Assembly (NCBI RefSeq): GCF_018598175.1
Contig: NZ_JAHESE010000001.1
Coordinates: forward strand, 682,001 to 746,000
Reading direction: 5' to 3'
From: Dawidia cretensis
GTDB taxonomy: Bacteria; Bacteroidota; Bacteroidia; Cytophagales; Cyclobacteriaceae
Length of the DNA: 64,000 nt
Shown: positions 1-7,664 of the stretch, one piece after another
Numbering within the stretch: the stretch's first letter is position 1
How the letters are laid out: each line of letters starts with the position of its first letter
The notes under the pieces: model-generated
Told to the model about the DNA's origin: nothing
Seen by the model: the letters and a program-made list of their open reading frames with translations, nothing else
Database searches by the model: none
Program-made: the position numbers and the translations under genes

Positions 1-102
1 TTAGACTGGCGAGGCTTGGGATAAGCCGCTATGTGCACAACAAAAAAAGAAACGGCAATGACGCCCCGCGCCACGGCCGTTCAATCTCGCTAAAAATATA
101 CG

Positions 103-1155
103 TCACCGCTCCGGCGCCGGCCTAATCCGCCTAATATAAAGATACCCCGCAACCAACACCACCGCAGCCCCCACCCAATTCCACGGAAACGGATTCCGCC
201 GATCGTATTCTTCCTCCTGATACGCCAACACCCGCTCCATTTGTTTCTCAGAAGAGCTATACTGCGTGTCATGATCACGAATCAACGGAATGCTATCTGC
301 TCGCGGGAAGAACCGATTCAATTCATTGGCTGTCGGCACAGGTATATTTCCCTTTTTCATGGCCTCAATAAGCGCCTGTTGTTTTGCCTGCATGCCATAG
401 ATATCGCTGGTATCATATTGCAATCCCATATAATAGAACTTATAAGCCTCCAGCATGGAATACTCAATCGCAATGGCATCTCCCAACTCGTTGATAATAT
501 TGGCCAGGATTGGATCGGGTGTCCGGGTAAAAGGAAGGCGCTCGTGTAACTGATAGGTGGCGTCCCACAGCTTTTTCATATTCGCCATAAATCGCTGTGA
601 CGTGTCGGGAGAAGCTTCTGTAATGCCGAGGTCAAGTACACGATTCTGCTCCAGCCAGTGCGGATCATTGCGTACGCGTAATTTCGCCTCCAATACCTTG
701 AGGTGAACCCACTCACTGCCATGGTGCCCATCCGGAAAGCGTTTGTTGGTAGCGCGTAGTACACGCAATGCCAGGTCGGGCATATTGTTTAGCTCGTATA
801 CTGTGCCGAGGTTCGAAAGGATGTTATACTCGTGCGGATAATGTTTCACAAGGTCCTGTAGAATGGCGAGCGACTCCCGGTAGCGCCCTAGCCGTGTCAG
901 GTGGAAGGCTATGTCCGAACGTGTTTTATAGTCGTCGGCGGGGACTGAGGGTAGATCGTGTGACGCGACAAAGTTTTCGGAAAAGACCCGGTTGAATGAC
1001 CGGAAGTAGGGCGGCTCGGCAAATGGATACGTCTGGGCGATATCGGTCCCGGCGAGGTCGCGTCCCGCGAGATTTACGGCACCGTATTCATTCAAGCATG
1101 CCTGCGCTCCTTGCCAGGAGATTAGCAGGAAAAGAACTGTGAGCGGTTTGCGCAT
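103..1155 (-). CDS. TPR-containing secreted/membrane-anchored protein, unknown function
   Basis: A 350-residue protein with an N-terminal signal peptide (hydrophobic stretch at residues 5-19 ending near Ala-Cys) and one C-terminal membrane helix (about residues 325-343) followed by a short basic tail (RRIRPAPER). The body is helical; residues about 75-150 contain two tetratricopeptide-like units (ALxxLGRYxESLAIL and LGTVYELNNMPDLALRVL). It is therefore probably an envelope protein with a periplasmic TPR domain held in the inner membrane by its tail. TPR units bind peptides or partner proteins, but nothing here shows which. It stands alone: about 230 bases separate it from the next gene upstream. 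The cysteine near the signal peptide end could be a lipobox, but the context QACLN is poor. Function not recognised. Confidence 0.75.
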   Translation of the reverse strand: MRKPLTVLFLLISWQGAQACLNEYGAVNLAGRDLAGTDIAQTYPFAEPPYFRSFNRVFSENFVASHDLPSVPADDYKTRSDIAFHLTRLGRYRESLAILQDLVKHYPHEYNILSNLGTVYELNNMPDLALRVLRATNKRFPDGHHGSEWVHLKVLEAKLRVRNDPHWLEQNRVLDLGITEASPDTSQRFMANMKKLWDATYQLHERLPFTRTPDPILANIINELGDAIAIEYSMLEAYKFYYMGLQYDTSDIYGMQAKQQALIEAMKKGNIPVPTANELNRFFPRADSIPLIRDHDTQYSSSEKQMERVLAYQEEEYDRRNPFPWNWVGAAVVLVAGYLYIRRIRPAPER

Positions 1156-1386
1156 AGCTGTTAGGTTTAGGTGATCGTCCGCACCGGCTCATGACGGTCG
1201 GGCAACGCTTTCGGCTGACGACCCTGCCGGTGTCGACGGCATAATGTCGGCTAAGGCGGGAAGTCACGGCTATAATAAAGATAATTATGGCAGACTATAA
1301 AAAGAAACCCCGGCGGCTGCCGGCTATAGATGGGCTAAAAGGAGGCCCAGATAAAGTGTTTTTGAATTAAAAAATGAAGAGGGTGC

Positions 1387-1950
1387 TTAATATTTACGCA
1401 CATAGAAGGTAATATCCTTCAACATAATCTTCGTAAAGGCAAACGACAGCCCTTTGGCTACAAACGAACGACCCGGTTCCGGCAGGAAAAAAGATGCCGT
1501 ATTGGGCACATTCAAACCCCAGGAGCCCGACGGCTCCAGCGCACCCGGCAGGACCAGCGCGACGTGACCGACCGCCGAAGCGTTTTGATATATAGCCACC
1601 ACAGCTTTGTTTTCATTCGCAGCCTGCTGCGCTTGTGTCAGCGTCTCTTGCAGGTAAGCAGGACCGAGTGCCGTCCAGCTGCCGTTTTGTTTCAGGAAGC
1701 CCGCAACCTCGTTCACCGTCATATAACGGCCGGCCTTTGGCGAGAAAAAGTCGTTTACTTTATATACCGTATTTAGCGTCTCTCCTTGCAGTTTGGTACA
1801 GTTGGTAGGCGTACCGGTGTTGTTTGGGGCACAGCCCTTAAACTCTTCCAACGAAGTATTCAGCTCTTTTTTCCAGTTGGGATTCAGGCTTTGCGCTGAC
1901 AGCGCAGAGAGCAGGGTGAATGATAAGGCAAGAGTTGCAAACGTTTTCAT
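1387..1950 (-). CDS. Secreted protein with possible NlpC/P60-like Cys-His amidase fold
   Basis: A 187-residue protein with a clear signal peptide (MKTFATLALSFTLLSALSAQ, cleavage near residue 20). The mature part has a cysteine at the start of a predicted helix (NCTKLQGETLNTVY, about residues 49-62) and, about 80 residues later, a glycine-histidine on a hydrophobic strand (GHVALVLPG). This Cys-helix then Gly-His-strand order is that of papain-like NlpC/P60 and CHAP amidases, which cut cell-wall peptides, but overall similarity is not obvious to me and a second cysteine at about residue 40 could instead form a disulphide. A TATCTTTG -7 box lies 29 bases upstream. No immunity-like neighbour is seen. 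Secreted protein: confident; amidase: a guess. Confidence 0.7.
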   Translation of the reverse strand: MKTFATLALSFTLLSALSAQSLNPNWKKELNTSLEEFKGCAPNNTGTPTNCTKLQGETLNTVYKVNDFFSPKAGRYMTVNEVAGFLKQNGSWTALGPAYLQETLTQAQQAANENKAVVAIYQNASAVGHVALVLPGALEPSGSWGLNVPNTASFFLPEPGRSFVAKGLSFAFTKIMLKDITFYVRKY

Positions 1951-2327
1951 ACAGAGGATTTTGTACGTGTTTAAACCTCAAAGATATTGAGCGTTTGGGC
2001 TGCCTCCGTTTCCATGTAGGGTTATTGAACGAATCGCAACAAATCGGAATGAAAGTTGCGCTACAATCCATTCAGGCCCACAGCGCAACAGTTGTGCGTG
2101 TACGGTTCACACCAGCTTCGTGCCCGTGTGCTTAGCGTTGCATGTTATAAGAGTAAGCCTGTAAAGTGCAATCGCACAGCCTCTCCAACAGGGGTTGTGC
2201 GGTGGGCATAGTGTATGGAATGCGTTTATCGAAACCTTTTGACCGGCATAATGCGGTCAGGCCAGCCGTGGGACGGCAACGTATAAAGCGGGCGGAAGCT
2301 ATTGGGGGCAACTGCGCACGGCGTACA
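1951..2327. other. Intergenic region, no gene seen
   Basis: Between two minus-strand genes. Apart from the -7 box at 1979-1986 I see no coding frame with a believable protein, no tRNA and no strong terminator. Short ORFs here on both strands have no recognisable composition. Confidence 0.4.
1979..1986 (-). promoter_or_regulatory. Bacteroidota-type -7 box for the secreted protein at 1387-1950
   Basis: Read on the minus strand this is TATCTTTG, matching the Bacteroidota consensus TAnnTTTG, 28 bases ahead of the start codon. No TTG is found at the expected -33 position, so only half of the promoter is supported. Confidence 0.45.
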
Positions 2328-2495
2328 TCAGTCGACAAACTGGCAAGCCTCGTCTAACAGTTCTTTCACAAACCTGATCTCGGCCAGCAACTGCTCCACC
2401 GACTTAGAAGGCTCTTCTTTGGCAAGCTCGTTGGCAGTCTCGCGCACCATGGCCAACTGGTATTTCAGCGCTTCGGTGTAGATCACTGTTTCCAT
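2328..2495 (-). CDS. Small hypothetical protein, 55 residues, helical
   Basis: A 55-residue ORF starting METVIYTEALKYQLAMVRE and ending EACQFVD. It reads as one or two amphipathic helices with heptad-like leucines and acidic/basic pairing, typical of small cytosolic Bacteroidota hypotheticals. The amino-acid make-up (Glu, Lys, Leu and Ala rich, no runs) is that of a real protein and no other frame competes over this stretch. Function not recognised. It stands alone between longer intergenic regions. Confidence 0.55.
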   Translation of the reverse strand: METVIYTEALKYQLAMVRETANELAKEEPSKSVEQLLAEIRFVKELLDEACQFVD

Positions 2496-2897
2496 TATCG
2501 TGATGTTTTGGAGGTATGAATTTAAGGTTAAACTGCTTCTTTTCTACACAAGATCCTCAATCTATTTTTAACCTCATTTTTCAGGTATATACTATCGAGC
2601 TTTTCCACTCATCACTGATTAGTTTTTAGAGATTTTCGAGGTTTTTGAGGAGTATCATCACTTTATCCTTAAAGTTAAACACATCCGTACGTACATTCTT
2701 GCACATAAAAGGTGTAAGGATTGGGGAAATATTAGTGGACGTAAACATCCCAACTTTCGGCCGTTAGCACGATCGGTCTTTGCTTCGTATGTGAAAGTTA
2801 CTATCTTCATGATCGTAATTCTGGCCCAATCAATTCCCCCCCCTGTTTTTGACACGTTGGTTTCGTTACTGTGCATAAATTTAAATAACCCACCGTC
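2496..2897. other. AT-rich intergenic region, no gene seen
   Basis: About 400 AT-rich bases between divergently transcribed small genes. It probably carries both promoters, but I find no full TTG-N19-TAnnTTTG match and no RNA gene. A minus-strand ORF that crosses it is rejected as a shadow (see rejected list). Confidence 0.4.
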
Positions 2898-3233
2898 ATG
2901 AAGATGCTTAAAATTATCCTGGCTTGCGTCGGCGCATGCGCTGTACTGTATGTGGGCCTGAAAACCGTTGCCTATCAACGCCGCGTATTGTGTTATCATG
3001 GCAAATGTGAATCCATCGAACCCGGCATGACCCTCGACGACGTCGCCGCGCTCTACAACAAAAAGAACTGCGAGCAATTCCTCGACGAATGCCACATCCG
3101 CCTCACCTCCCACGAGGGTAAACGAACCATGTTCATCGTGATGCCTGACGCTCTCTGGTCCTCTAACACCCCCACCGTCGCCATCGCCCTCGAATCCATG
3201 ACCGTCACCGCCGTCTCCTGCAGTCATCTATAG
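2898..3233 (+). CDS. Small membrane-anchored hypothetical protein
   Basis: A 111-residue protein with an N-terminal membrane helix (about residues 4-22, KIILACVGACAVLYVGLKT) and a soluble domain behind it. The segment GMTLDDVAALYNKKNC resembles the helix that opens SmpA/OmlA-like and BLIP-like domains (GMTxxDVxxLxG), which often sit in the envelope, but the rest is too divergent to assign. Four cysteines in the soluble part (around residues 32, 37, 58, 65) could form disulphides outside the membrane. Function unknown. The minus-strand ORF over the same DNA is Gly/Asp-rich and is a shadow. Confidence 0.6.
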   Translation: MKMLKIILACVGACAVLYVGLKTVAYQRRVLCYHGKCESIEPGMTLDDVAALYNKKNCEQFLDECHIRLTSHEGKRTMFIVMPDALWSSNTPTVAIALESMTVTAVSCSHL

Positions 3234-3289
3234 GATGCAGAAGCTTTGGCGTATGGTTGAAATATAGTTCGACAATAACCTGTCGCGTA

Positions 3290-3868
3290 TCATTTTCTAA
3301 CGGCAATTAGAATCCCCGAAGCCCAAGCCTGCTTCGTTACCACAAAATCTTTTCGTTCCTCTAATTCCGCCACAAGCCGTATAGCCTTCTGATCATGCCC
3401 CTCCGGCCAATTCGCCTGCGGCAACATATCATCGATAATATAGAGCCCACCCGGTTTTACCATGGCCAGCACTTCCTCCAGTAACAAATACTTCCCATGC
3501 CAGGTATCGGCAAACACATAATCATATCGCTCCTCCAAATGACTCTTCACCCATTGCTCCCCGTCCGTGGTAACAAGCTTCAAGCGGGGATCGATTCCCA
3601 GGAACTTGTCGGCAATCGTCAAAAAATTCGCATCATGATCGATCGATACCAGCGTCGAATCAGCATTCATGCCATCTAATATCCAGGAGGTTGAAAGACC
3701 CGTACCGGTACCCAGCTCCAGAAACTTGCCGCCTGGCTTCGATGCCGCCAGCGTGCGCAGCAGCGAGCAGGTTAGTATATCCGAAGCCATGGCAAACCCG
3801 GAGGCCTTCGTGGCCTCATCGATGGCAAGATACGCTGCCGGCAAAGACTGTTGTATTGTTTCGTTCAT
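3290..3868 (-). CDS. Class I SAM-dependent O-methyltransferase-like protein
   Basis: A 192-residue Rossmann-fold methyltransferase. Motif I is ELGTGTGLST (about residues 52-61), followed by the acidic end of strand 2 (LVSIDHD, ribose contact) and motif IV YDYVFADTWHG; a later LKPGGLYIIDD strand completes the pattern. This is the SAM-binding layout of the small O-methyltransferase group (COG4122-like). The substrate cannot be told: the usual metal-binding triad of catechol-type enzymes is only partly visible. It probably acts in the cytosol. It is divergent from the GNAT gene that follows, with about 150 bases between their starts. Confidence 0.85.
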   Translation of the reverse strand: MNETIQQSLPAAYLAIDEATKASGFAMASDILTCSLLRTLAASKPGGKFLELGTGTGLSTSWILDGMNADSTLVSIDHDANFLTIADKFLGIDPRLKLVTTDGEQWVKSHLEERYDYVFADTWHGKYLLLEEVLAMVKPGGLYIIDDMLPQANWPEGHDQKAIRLVAELEERKDFVVTKQAWASGILIAVRK

Positions 3869-4016
3869 AAATAGAAGGTATATACACGCCGCGCTTCGCG
3901 TGTGCTAACGATCGCTTGCTATTTACAGGAGAGGAGCACATACCAAACATACAATTTTCTGTGATATCACGTACAACGAAAACTATATTTAGACGTATAA
4001 TATAACTTCGGCCCCT

Positions 4017-4484
4017 ATGATACCACAACTCACTATACGTACCGCAACGCCCGACGACCTCCCGACGCTCCGCGTGTTCGAACAGGGCGTGATCCTTGCT
4101 GAGCGCCCCTTTGATCCCACGCTCGGTCCCGACCCGTTACACTATTATGACCTGGAAGGAATGATCACGGCGACACACATCGAATTAATCGTAGCAATGT
4201 TGGGTGACGAGATTGTAGGCAGCGGCTACACCCGCATCGAACGCGGCAGACCTTATCTAAAACACCAGTACCATGCCTACGTCGGCTTCATGTATGTCGT
4301 CCCCCAGCATCGCGGTAAGGGCATCGCCAACGCCGTGCTCGAAGCGCTACAACAATGGTCCGTCAAACAAGGAATCACGGAAATGCAATTGGATGTGTAT
4401 TATGAAAATACACCAGCCATAAAAGCCTATGAAAAAGCGGGCTTCATCAAGCACCTCGTCACCATGCGCAAGCCGGCGACTTAG
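4017..4484 (+). CDS. GNAT family N-acetyltransferase
   Basis: A 155-residue GNAT acetyltransferase. The acetyl-CoA pyrophosphate loop is visible as VVPQHRGKGIANAVL (about residues 99-113, matching Q/RxxGxG/A), preceded by the beta-4 strand YVGFMYV and followed by the beta-5 region MQLDVYYENTPAIKAYEKAGF, the classical C-terminal GNAT signature. It transfers an acetyl group from acetyl-CoA to an amine; the acceptor (small molecule, antibiotic or protein N-terminus) cannot be judged. Its stop lies only nine bases from the convergent glycoside hydrolase stop. Confidence 0.9.
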   Translation: MIPQLTIRTATPDDLPTLRVFEQGVILAERPFDPTLGPDPLHYYDLEGMITATHIELIVAMLGDEIVGSGYTRIERGRPYLKHQYHAYVGFMYVVPQHRGKGIANAVLEALQQWSVKQGITEMQLDVYYENTPAIKAYEKAGFIKHLVTMRKPAT

Positions 4485-4492
4485 CCTAAAAC

Positions 4493-5572
4493 CTATTTTA
4501 GTTTATACAACTCACTCCCGGCCAGCAAAAATGCGCCGGAACCGTACTCCTGGTAGTTGTCGATCGTCACTTTATCCGGCGAGGCGCCAATAGGCTGTAC
4601 CCACTGCAATTTTCCCTCGCCTGTTACATACTGATTTAATCCCGTCCAGGCTTTCTTCACGACCGGCAAATAGTCCTTCGCCGGCAACACATCATTATTA
4701 ATCCCCCAGGTCAACGCATAACAGAAGAACGCCGAGCCGCTCGTTTCCGGATGCGGCACTTCTTCTTCATCCAACAGGCTCGGACGCCACAAACCGTCCT
4801 TCGATTGAATCTTCTTTACCGCGGCAGCCATCTCGCGCAGCAAGTTGACGTAGTCGTTATAGCGGGGATCGTCTTTCGGCAGGTATTGCAACACGCGCAC
4901 CGTGCCGGCCATCACCCAACCATTACCCCGTGCCCAAAAGGTCTTTTTACCGCGCGGCGTTTTCTTATCAAAAAAACTCTTGTCGCGATAAAAGAGATGC
5001 TCTTCTTTATCGTATAGAAAGGCGTGCGAATCCCAAAACATCGTGTTTAAATAGTCGCGGTACGTGCGCTCGCCCGTTACCGCAGCCAGGCGCGACAGTA
5101 CCGGCGGCGCCATAAACAAAGCATCGCACCACCACCAGTCCTCGCGTCCAGGCCTGGGATCGAGTATGAGGGAGTCAAATGTCTGGCGAATGTCGGCGAT
5201 CATGGCGGGGTCTTTCTTCTCAGCATAGAGGGCCAGGTATGTCTGTCCCCTCGCATGATCATCGGCATGGCGGAACCGTTGTGCGAGCTTCCAATGAAAC
5301 GACTCGGCCCATGCGGTGGCGGCGTCGCGGTAGCGGGTGTCGCCGGTGGTTTGATAGGTAGCAATGACGCCGGTATAAAAAGCAGCGCGTGCCCAGTCGT
5401 TTTCGTTCTTCGCGTTAAAAGAGACCGGGTTGGCCAGTTGCCAGTCGCATACGCGTTTCATGACATTGGTAATGAAGGGCTTGGTCACATCGGACGACTT
5501 TTGCTGCCCCTGCGCGACAACGGAGAGGAACAACAGCGAGATAAAAGCGTAACAGGCGGTAGATCTTTGCAT
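4493..5572 (-). CDS. Glycoside hydrolase family 88/105 (unsaturated rhamnogalacturonyl hydrolase)
   Basis: A 359-residue protein with a signal peptide (about residues 1-22, ending QGQQ). The mature enzyme is an (alpha/alpha)6 barrel of the GH88/GH105 type: WWWCDALFMAPPVLSRLA contains the WCDALFMAPP signature with the catalytic Asp, followed by FWARGNGWVMAGTVRVL (RGNGW signature) and ETSGSAFFCYAL (ETSGSA). Family members remove the unsaturated galacturonic acid left by pectin lyases, so this exported enzyme should act in the periplasm in pectin/rhamnogalacturonan breakdown. No SusCD pair or other polysaccharide genes are adjacent. Length is normal for the family. Confidence 0.92.
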   Translation of the reverse strand: MQRSTACYAFISLLFLSVVAQGQQKSSDVTKPFITNVMKRVCDWQLANPVSFNAKNENDWARAAFYTGVIATYQTTGDTRYRDAATAWAESFHWKLAQRFRHADDHARGQTYLALYAEKKDPAMIADIRQTFDSLILDPRPGREDWWWCDALFMAPPVLSRLAAVTGERTYRDYLNTMFWDSHAFLYDKEEHLFYRDKSFFDKKTPRGKKTFWARGNGWVMAGTVRVLQYLPKDDPRYNDYVNLLREMAAAVKKIQSKDGLWRPSLLDEEEVPHPETSGSAFFCYALTWGINNDVLPAKDYLPVVKKAWTGLNQYVTGEGKLQWVQPIGASPDKVTIDNYQEYGSGAFLLAGSELYKLK

Positions 5573-5700
5573 AACCTAACCTACACATTTTGCGAATGAG
5601 TTTCCAACCGTTCATCATAATAAGCAACGTATCATCCGCTTGTCACAGAACACCCCGAAGGTTGTCATTTTTTGCCCACCCGCATCTGCAAAAATTGTAA

Positions 5701-5708
5701 TAGGTTTG
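5701..5708 (+). promoter_or_regulatory. -7 box ahead of the SRPBCC gene
   Basis: TAGGTTTG matches TAnnTTTG, 40 bases before the start at 5749. A TTG lies 26 bases upstream, longer than the ideal 19, so the -33 element is uncertain. Confidence 0.4.
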
Positions 5709-5748
5709 TCCCATCAATATGCATCAACAACCTTAAACACAAAATACA

Positions 5749-6177
5749 ATGACAACAGAAAGCAAAGCCACCGCCATCACCGTAGAAGCCATCGTAAAGG
5801 CACCCGTAGACAAAGTATGGGCTTGCTGGAATGAACCCACGCATATTACCAAATGGGCATTCGCTTCAGACGATTGGCATGTACCCTACGCGGACAACGA
5901 TCTGCGCAAAGATGGTACCTTTAAAACCACCATGGCGGCCAAAGACGGAAGCATGAGTTTTGACTTTGGTGGCGTGTATACCACCGTGGAGCCAAATAAG
6001 CTGATCGCCTATACCATTGGTGACGGTCGTACCGTAAAGGTAGAATTCACCCCCGAAGGTCAGAATACGCGCGTAGTAGAAACATTTGAAGCCGAGACGC
6101 AAAACCCCATTGACATGCAGCGCGCTGGTTGGCAAGCCATCCTCGACAACTTCGCGAAATATACCGAAGCCCAATAA
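5749..6177 (+). CDS. SRPBCC/AHSA1-family protein
   Basis: A 142-residue START-like (SRPBCC) protein of the AHSA1 (activator of Hsp90 ATPase homologue) group. The opening VEAIVKAPVDKVWACW and the following THITKWAF are the family N-terminal signature; the protein ends with the long C-terminal helix MQRAGWQAILDNFAKYTEA. The fold makes a deep hydrophobic cavity, but the ligand is unknown; despite the family name, chaperone activation is not expected for such bacterial members. Seven bases separate it from the RpoA-CTD-like gene, so the two are likely cotranscribed. Confidence 0.88.
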   Translation: MTTESKATAITVEAIVKAPVDKVWACWNEPTHITKWAFASDDWHVPYADNDLRKDGTFKTTMAAKDGSMSFDFGGVYTTVEPNKLIAYTIGDGRTVKVEFTPEGQNTRVVETFEAETQNPIDMQRAGWQAILDNFAKYTEAQ

Positions 6178-6183
6178 TCAAAA

Positions 6184-6507
6184 ATGCGTTCGCTCAAGAG
6201 CCTGCGGATATGCGAGAAAGGGCACCGCTACTATAAGAGCAGCGACTGCCCTACATGCCCGGTCTGTGCCCAGGAAGAAAAGCCTACGGAAGGATTTATG
6301 GCAGGCTTGAGCGCACCGGCACAACGTGCGCTGGCAGGTGCTGGAATCAATACCCTCCAGCAACTGGCTAAAAAAAGTGAAGCCCACGTCCTGGCGTTAC
6401 ACGGCATGGGGCCGGCCAGTATACCCAAGCTGCGAAAAGTACTGGCCGATGCAGGGCTCACGTTCGCAGCCAAAGAAAGCCAGCCAATAAAAAAGGTGCA
6501 CCGATAA
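6184..6507 (+). CDS. Zinc-ribbon plus RpoA C-terminal-domain-like (helix-hairpin-helix) protein
   Basis: A 107-residue protein in two parts. Residues about 9-31 hold four metal-binding candidates (ICEKGH, then CPTCPVC), a small zinc ribbon. Residues about 38-95 form a helix-hairpin-helix pair resembling the C-terminal domain of RNA polymerase alpha: LSAPAQRALAGAGINTLQQLA and ALHGMGPASIPKLRKVLADAG. Such modules bind DNA or proteins; this could be a small nucleic-acid-binding or regulatory protein. It follows the SRPBCC gene with a gap of 6 bases. Its last codons form the upstream arm of a terminator, and the stop codon sits in the hairpin loop. Confidence 0.8.
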   Translation: MRSLKSLRICEKGHRYYKSSDCPTCPVCAQEEKPTEGFMAGLSAPAQRALAGAGINTLQQLAKKSEAHVLALHGMGPASIPKLRKVLADAGLTFAAKESQPIKKVHR

Positions 6508-6523
6508 CCGATGCACCTTTTTT
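6489..6523. terminator. Bidirectional terminator overlapping the end of the RpoA-CTD-like gene
   Basis: The arms AAAAAAGGTGCA and TGCACCTTTTTT pair over 12 bases around an 11-base loop that contains the TAA stop of the plus-strand gene. A-run and T-run flank the G/C core, so it can stop transcription in both directions, serving the convergent PepSY-like gene too. Confidence 0.85.
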
Positions 6524-6559
6524 ATACACATAGCGACTAAACTATGCGCTAGCCCCTAA

Positions 6560-6910
6560 TTACTTGTTCTTTTCTTTCAGCTTGTTGCCCTGGGCATCGA
6601 ATTTCACCATCTTCTTGTCGCTGCCTTGCATCAGCTCAACGGCGTACATCGTCTTGCCTTCTTTTGTTTTACGATAGGCTTTGCTTACCGTCCAGCCAGA
6701 GTAATCCTGACCTTGGATTTGTTCGCGAACACGCTGCGGCAGGTCGCTGGTGGCGATTACTTCCTTATCGGTGTACTCGTCTTTTTGTTGTTTGTCTTGT
6801 TGTGCGGTGCGGTACTGATCACTGCTCTTCGAAGTAGAAGTAGTGTCCTGTGCGTACGTAGCTACTGCACTCCCGAGCAGTAAGCAAAATCCAAACATTA
6901 CCTTTTTCAT
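6560..6910 (-). CDS. Secreted PepSY-like protein
   Basis: A 116-residue protein if started at MKKVMFGFCLLLGS, which gives a clean signal peptide ending at YAQ; a longer frame exists upstream but has no signal-peptide sense. After a Gln/Asp/Lys/Ser-rich linker (residues about 22-45) comes one PepSY-like domain: the segment LPQRVREQIQGQDYSGWTV, then KAYRKTKEGKTMYAVEL and a final KMVKFDAQGNKL, the pattern of putative beta-lactamase-inhibitor-like PepSY proteins common in Bacteroidota. These are periplasmic and often respond to envelope state; a direct role is not known. Confidence 0.8.
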   Translation of the reverse strand: MKKVMFGFCLLLGSAVATYAQDTTSTSKSSDQYRTAQQDKQQKDEYTDKEVIATSDLPQRVREQIQGQDYSGWTVSKAYRKTKEGKTMYAVELMQGSDKKMVKFDAQGNKLKEKNK

Positions 6911-7164
6911 GACTGTCTTTTTTAGTTTCTTATCGATGATAAATTTCCGATGCATATCTTTTAAATATTGTGCCCTTCGCAAATACCGGGCTAATCGCTC
7001 AATTGAGGCCATCCGTGGACAAAATCAGCGTGGCATTTATCCTCAACGATCCACAGTTTGTACCAATACAATACCCCAGGAACGAAACATTAAACGGCAT
7101 GTTTTTTCCACAAAGAATACGTAGACTTCTTGAAGGGTGGCTCGGATCGGTTTTTTTGGACCAA

Positions 7165-7614
7165 TTATGATTGCTTGCGTCCCCGCTTGTTGGGATTGTA
7201 GGAGGTACGCTTCTGCAGCTTACCGGTTTTCTTCCGCACCGTCAGTGCGGCGTTTGCTTCCTTCGCTTCTTGTCGTCCCAAATCCACCGCATCAGTCTTT
7301 TTATCAAAAACTTTCTCAGCTTTCGCGGCACCTTCTTTTTTGACAGCCCACTGGTCACCGTGATATGGAATCACATACCGATCTTCTCCGTGATGCTTTA
7401 CATCCGTCGAACGCGATTCGGGCGAGAGGCTTTCTGTCTCTTTCCCTCGATTAGCCGCCCAGTCCTTGGCACGACTCGTTGCTGTAGCAATCGCAATACC
7501 TTCTGGCATATCAGTTCCCGCAAGCAGAGCATTGGCAATTTCAACGGCCTTATTGCGCACTTCCGCCGGCAAATTCTTCATCGACGGTGGATAATTCTTT
7601 TTATTCCATGGCAT
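7165..7614 (-). CDS. DUF2188 protein with ChaB-like N-terminus
   Basis: A 149-residue cytosolic basic protein. The N-terminal part (KNYPPSMKNLPAEVRNKAVEIANALL, shown in part) is the short ChaB-like helix module; the C-terminal part from about residue 78 is DUF2188: GDQWAVKKEGAAKAEKVFD, then DAVDLGRQEAKEANAALTV and the closing KTGKLQKRTSYNPNKRG. DUF2188 proteins are often stress-linked and small; no enzymatic function is known. The lysine/arginine-rich tail suggests contact with nucleic acid, an inference only. Confidence 0.82.
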   Translation of the reverse strand: MPWNKKNYPPSMKNLPAEVRNKAVEIANALLAGTDMPEGIAIATATSRAKDWAANRGKETESLSPESRSTDVKHHGEDRYVIPYHGDQWAVKKEGAAKAEKVFDKKTDAVDLGRQEAKEANAALTVRKKTGKLQKRTSYNPNKRGRKQS

Positions 7615-7664
7615 ATGCGTAATAGTTTAATGTTGCCGGAAAAGGCCTAAAACTATGCCAGCCA

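Noticed and set aside
1-102. End or start of a gene at the left window edge
   Set aside because: No frame continues without stops and no protein-like pattern is seen; the 21-residue plus frame at 31-93 is noise.
2658-3227. A 189-residue minus-strand ORF over the small membrane protein gene
   Set aside because: Its N-terminal half is Gly/Asp/Val repeats that mirror the opposite coding frame; the plus-strand frame has a membrane helix and a domain-like pattern.
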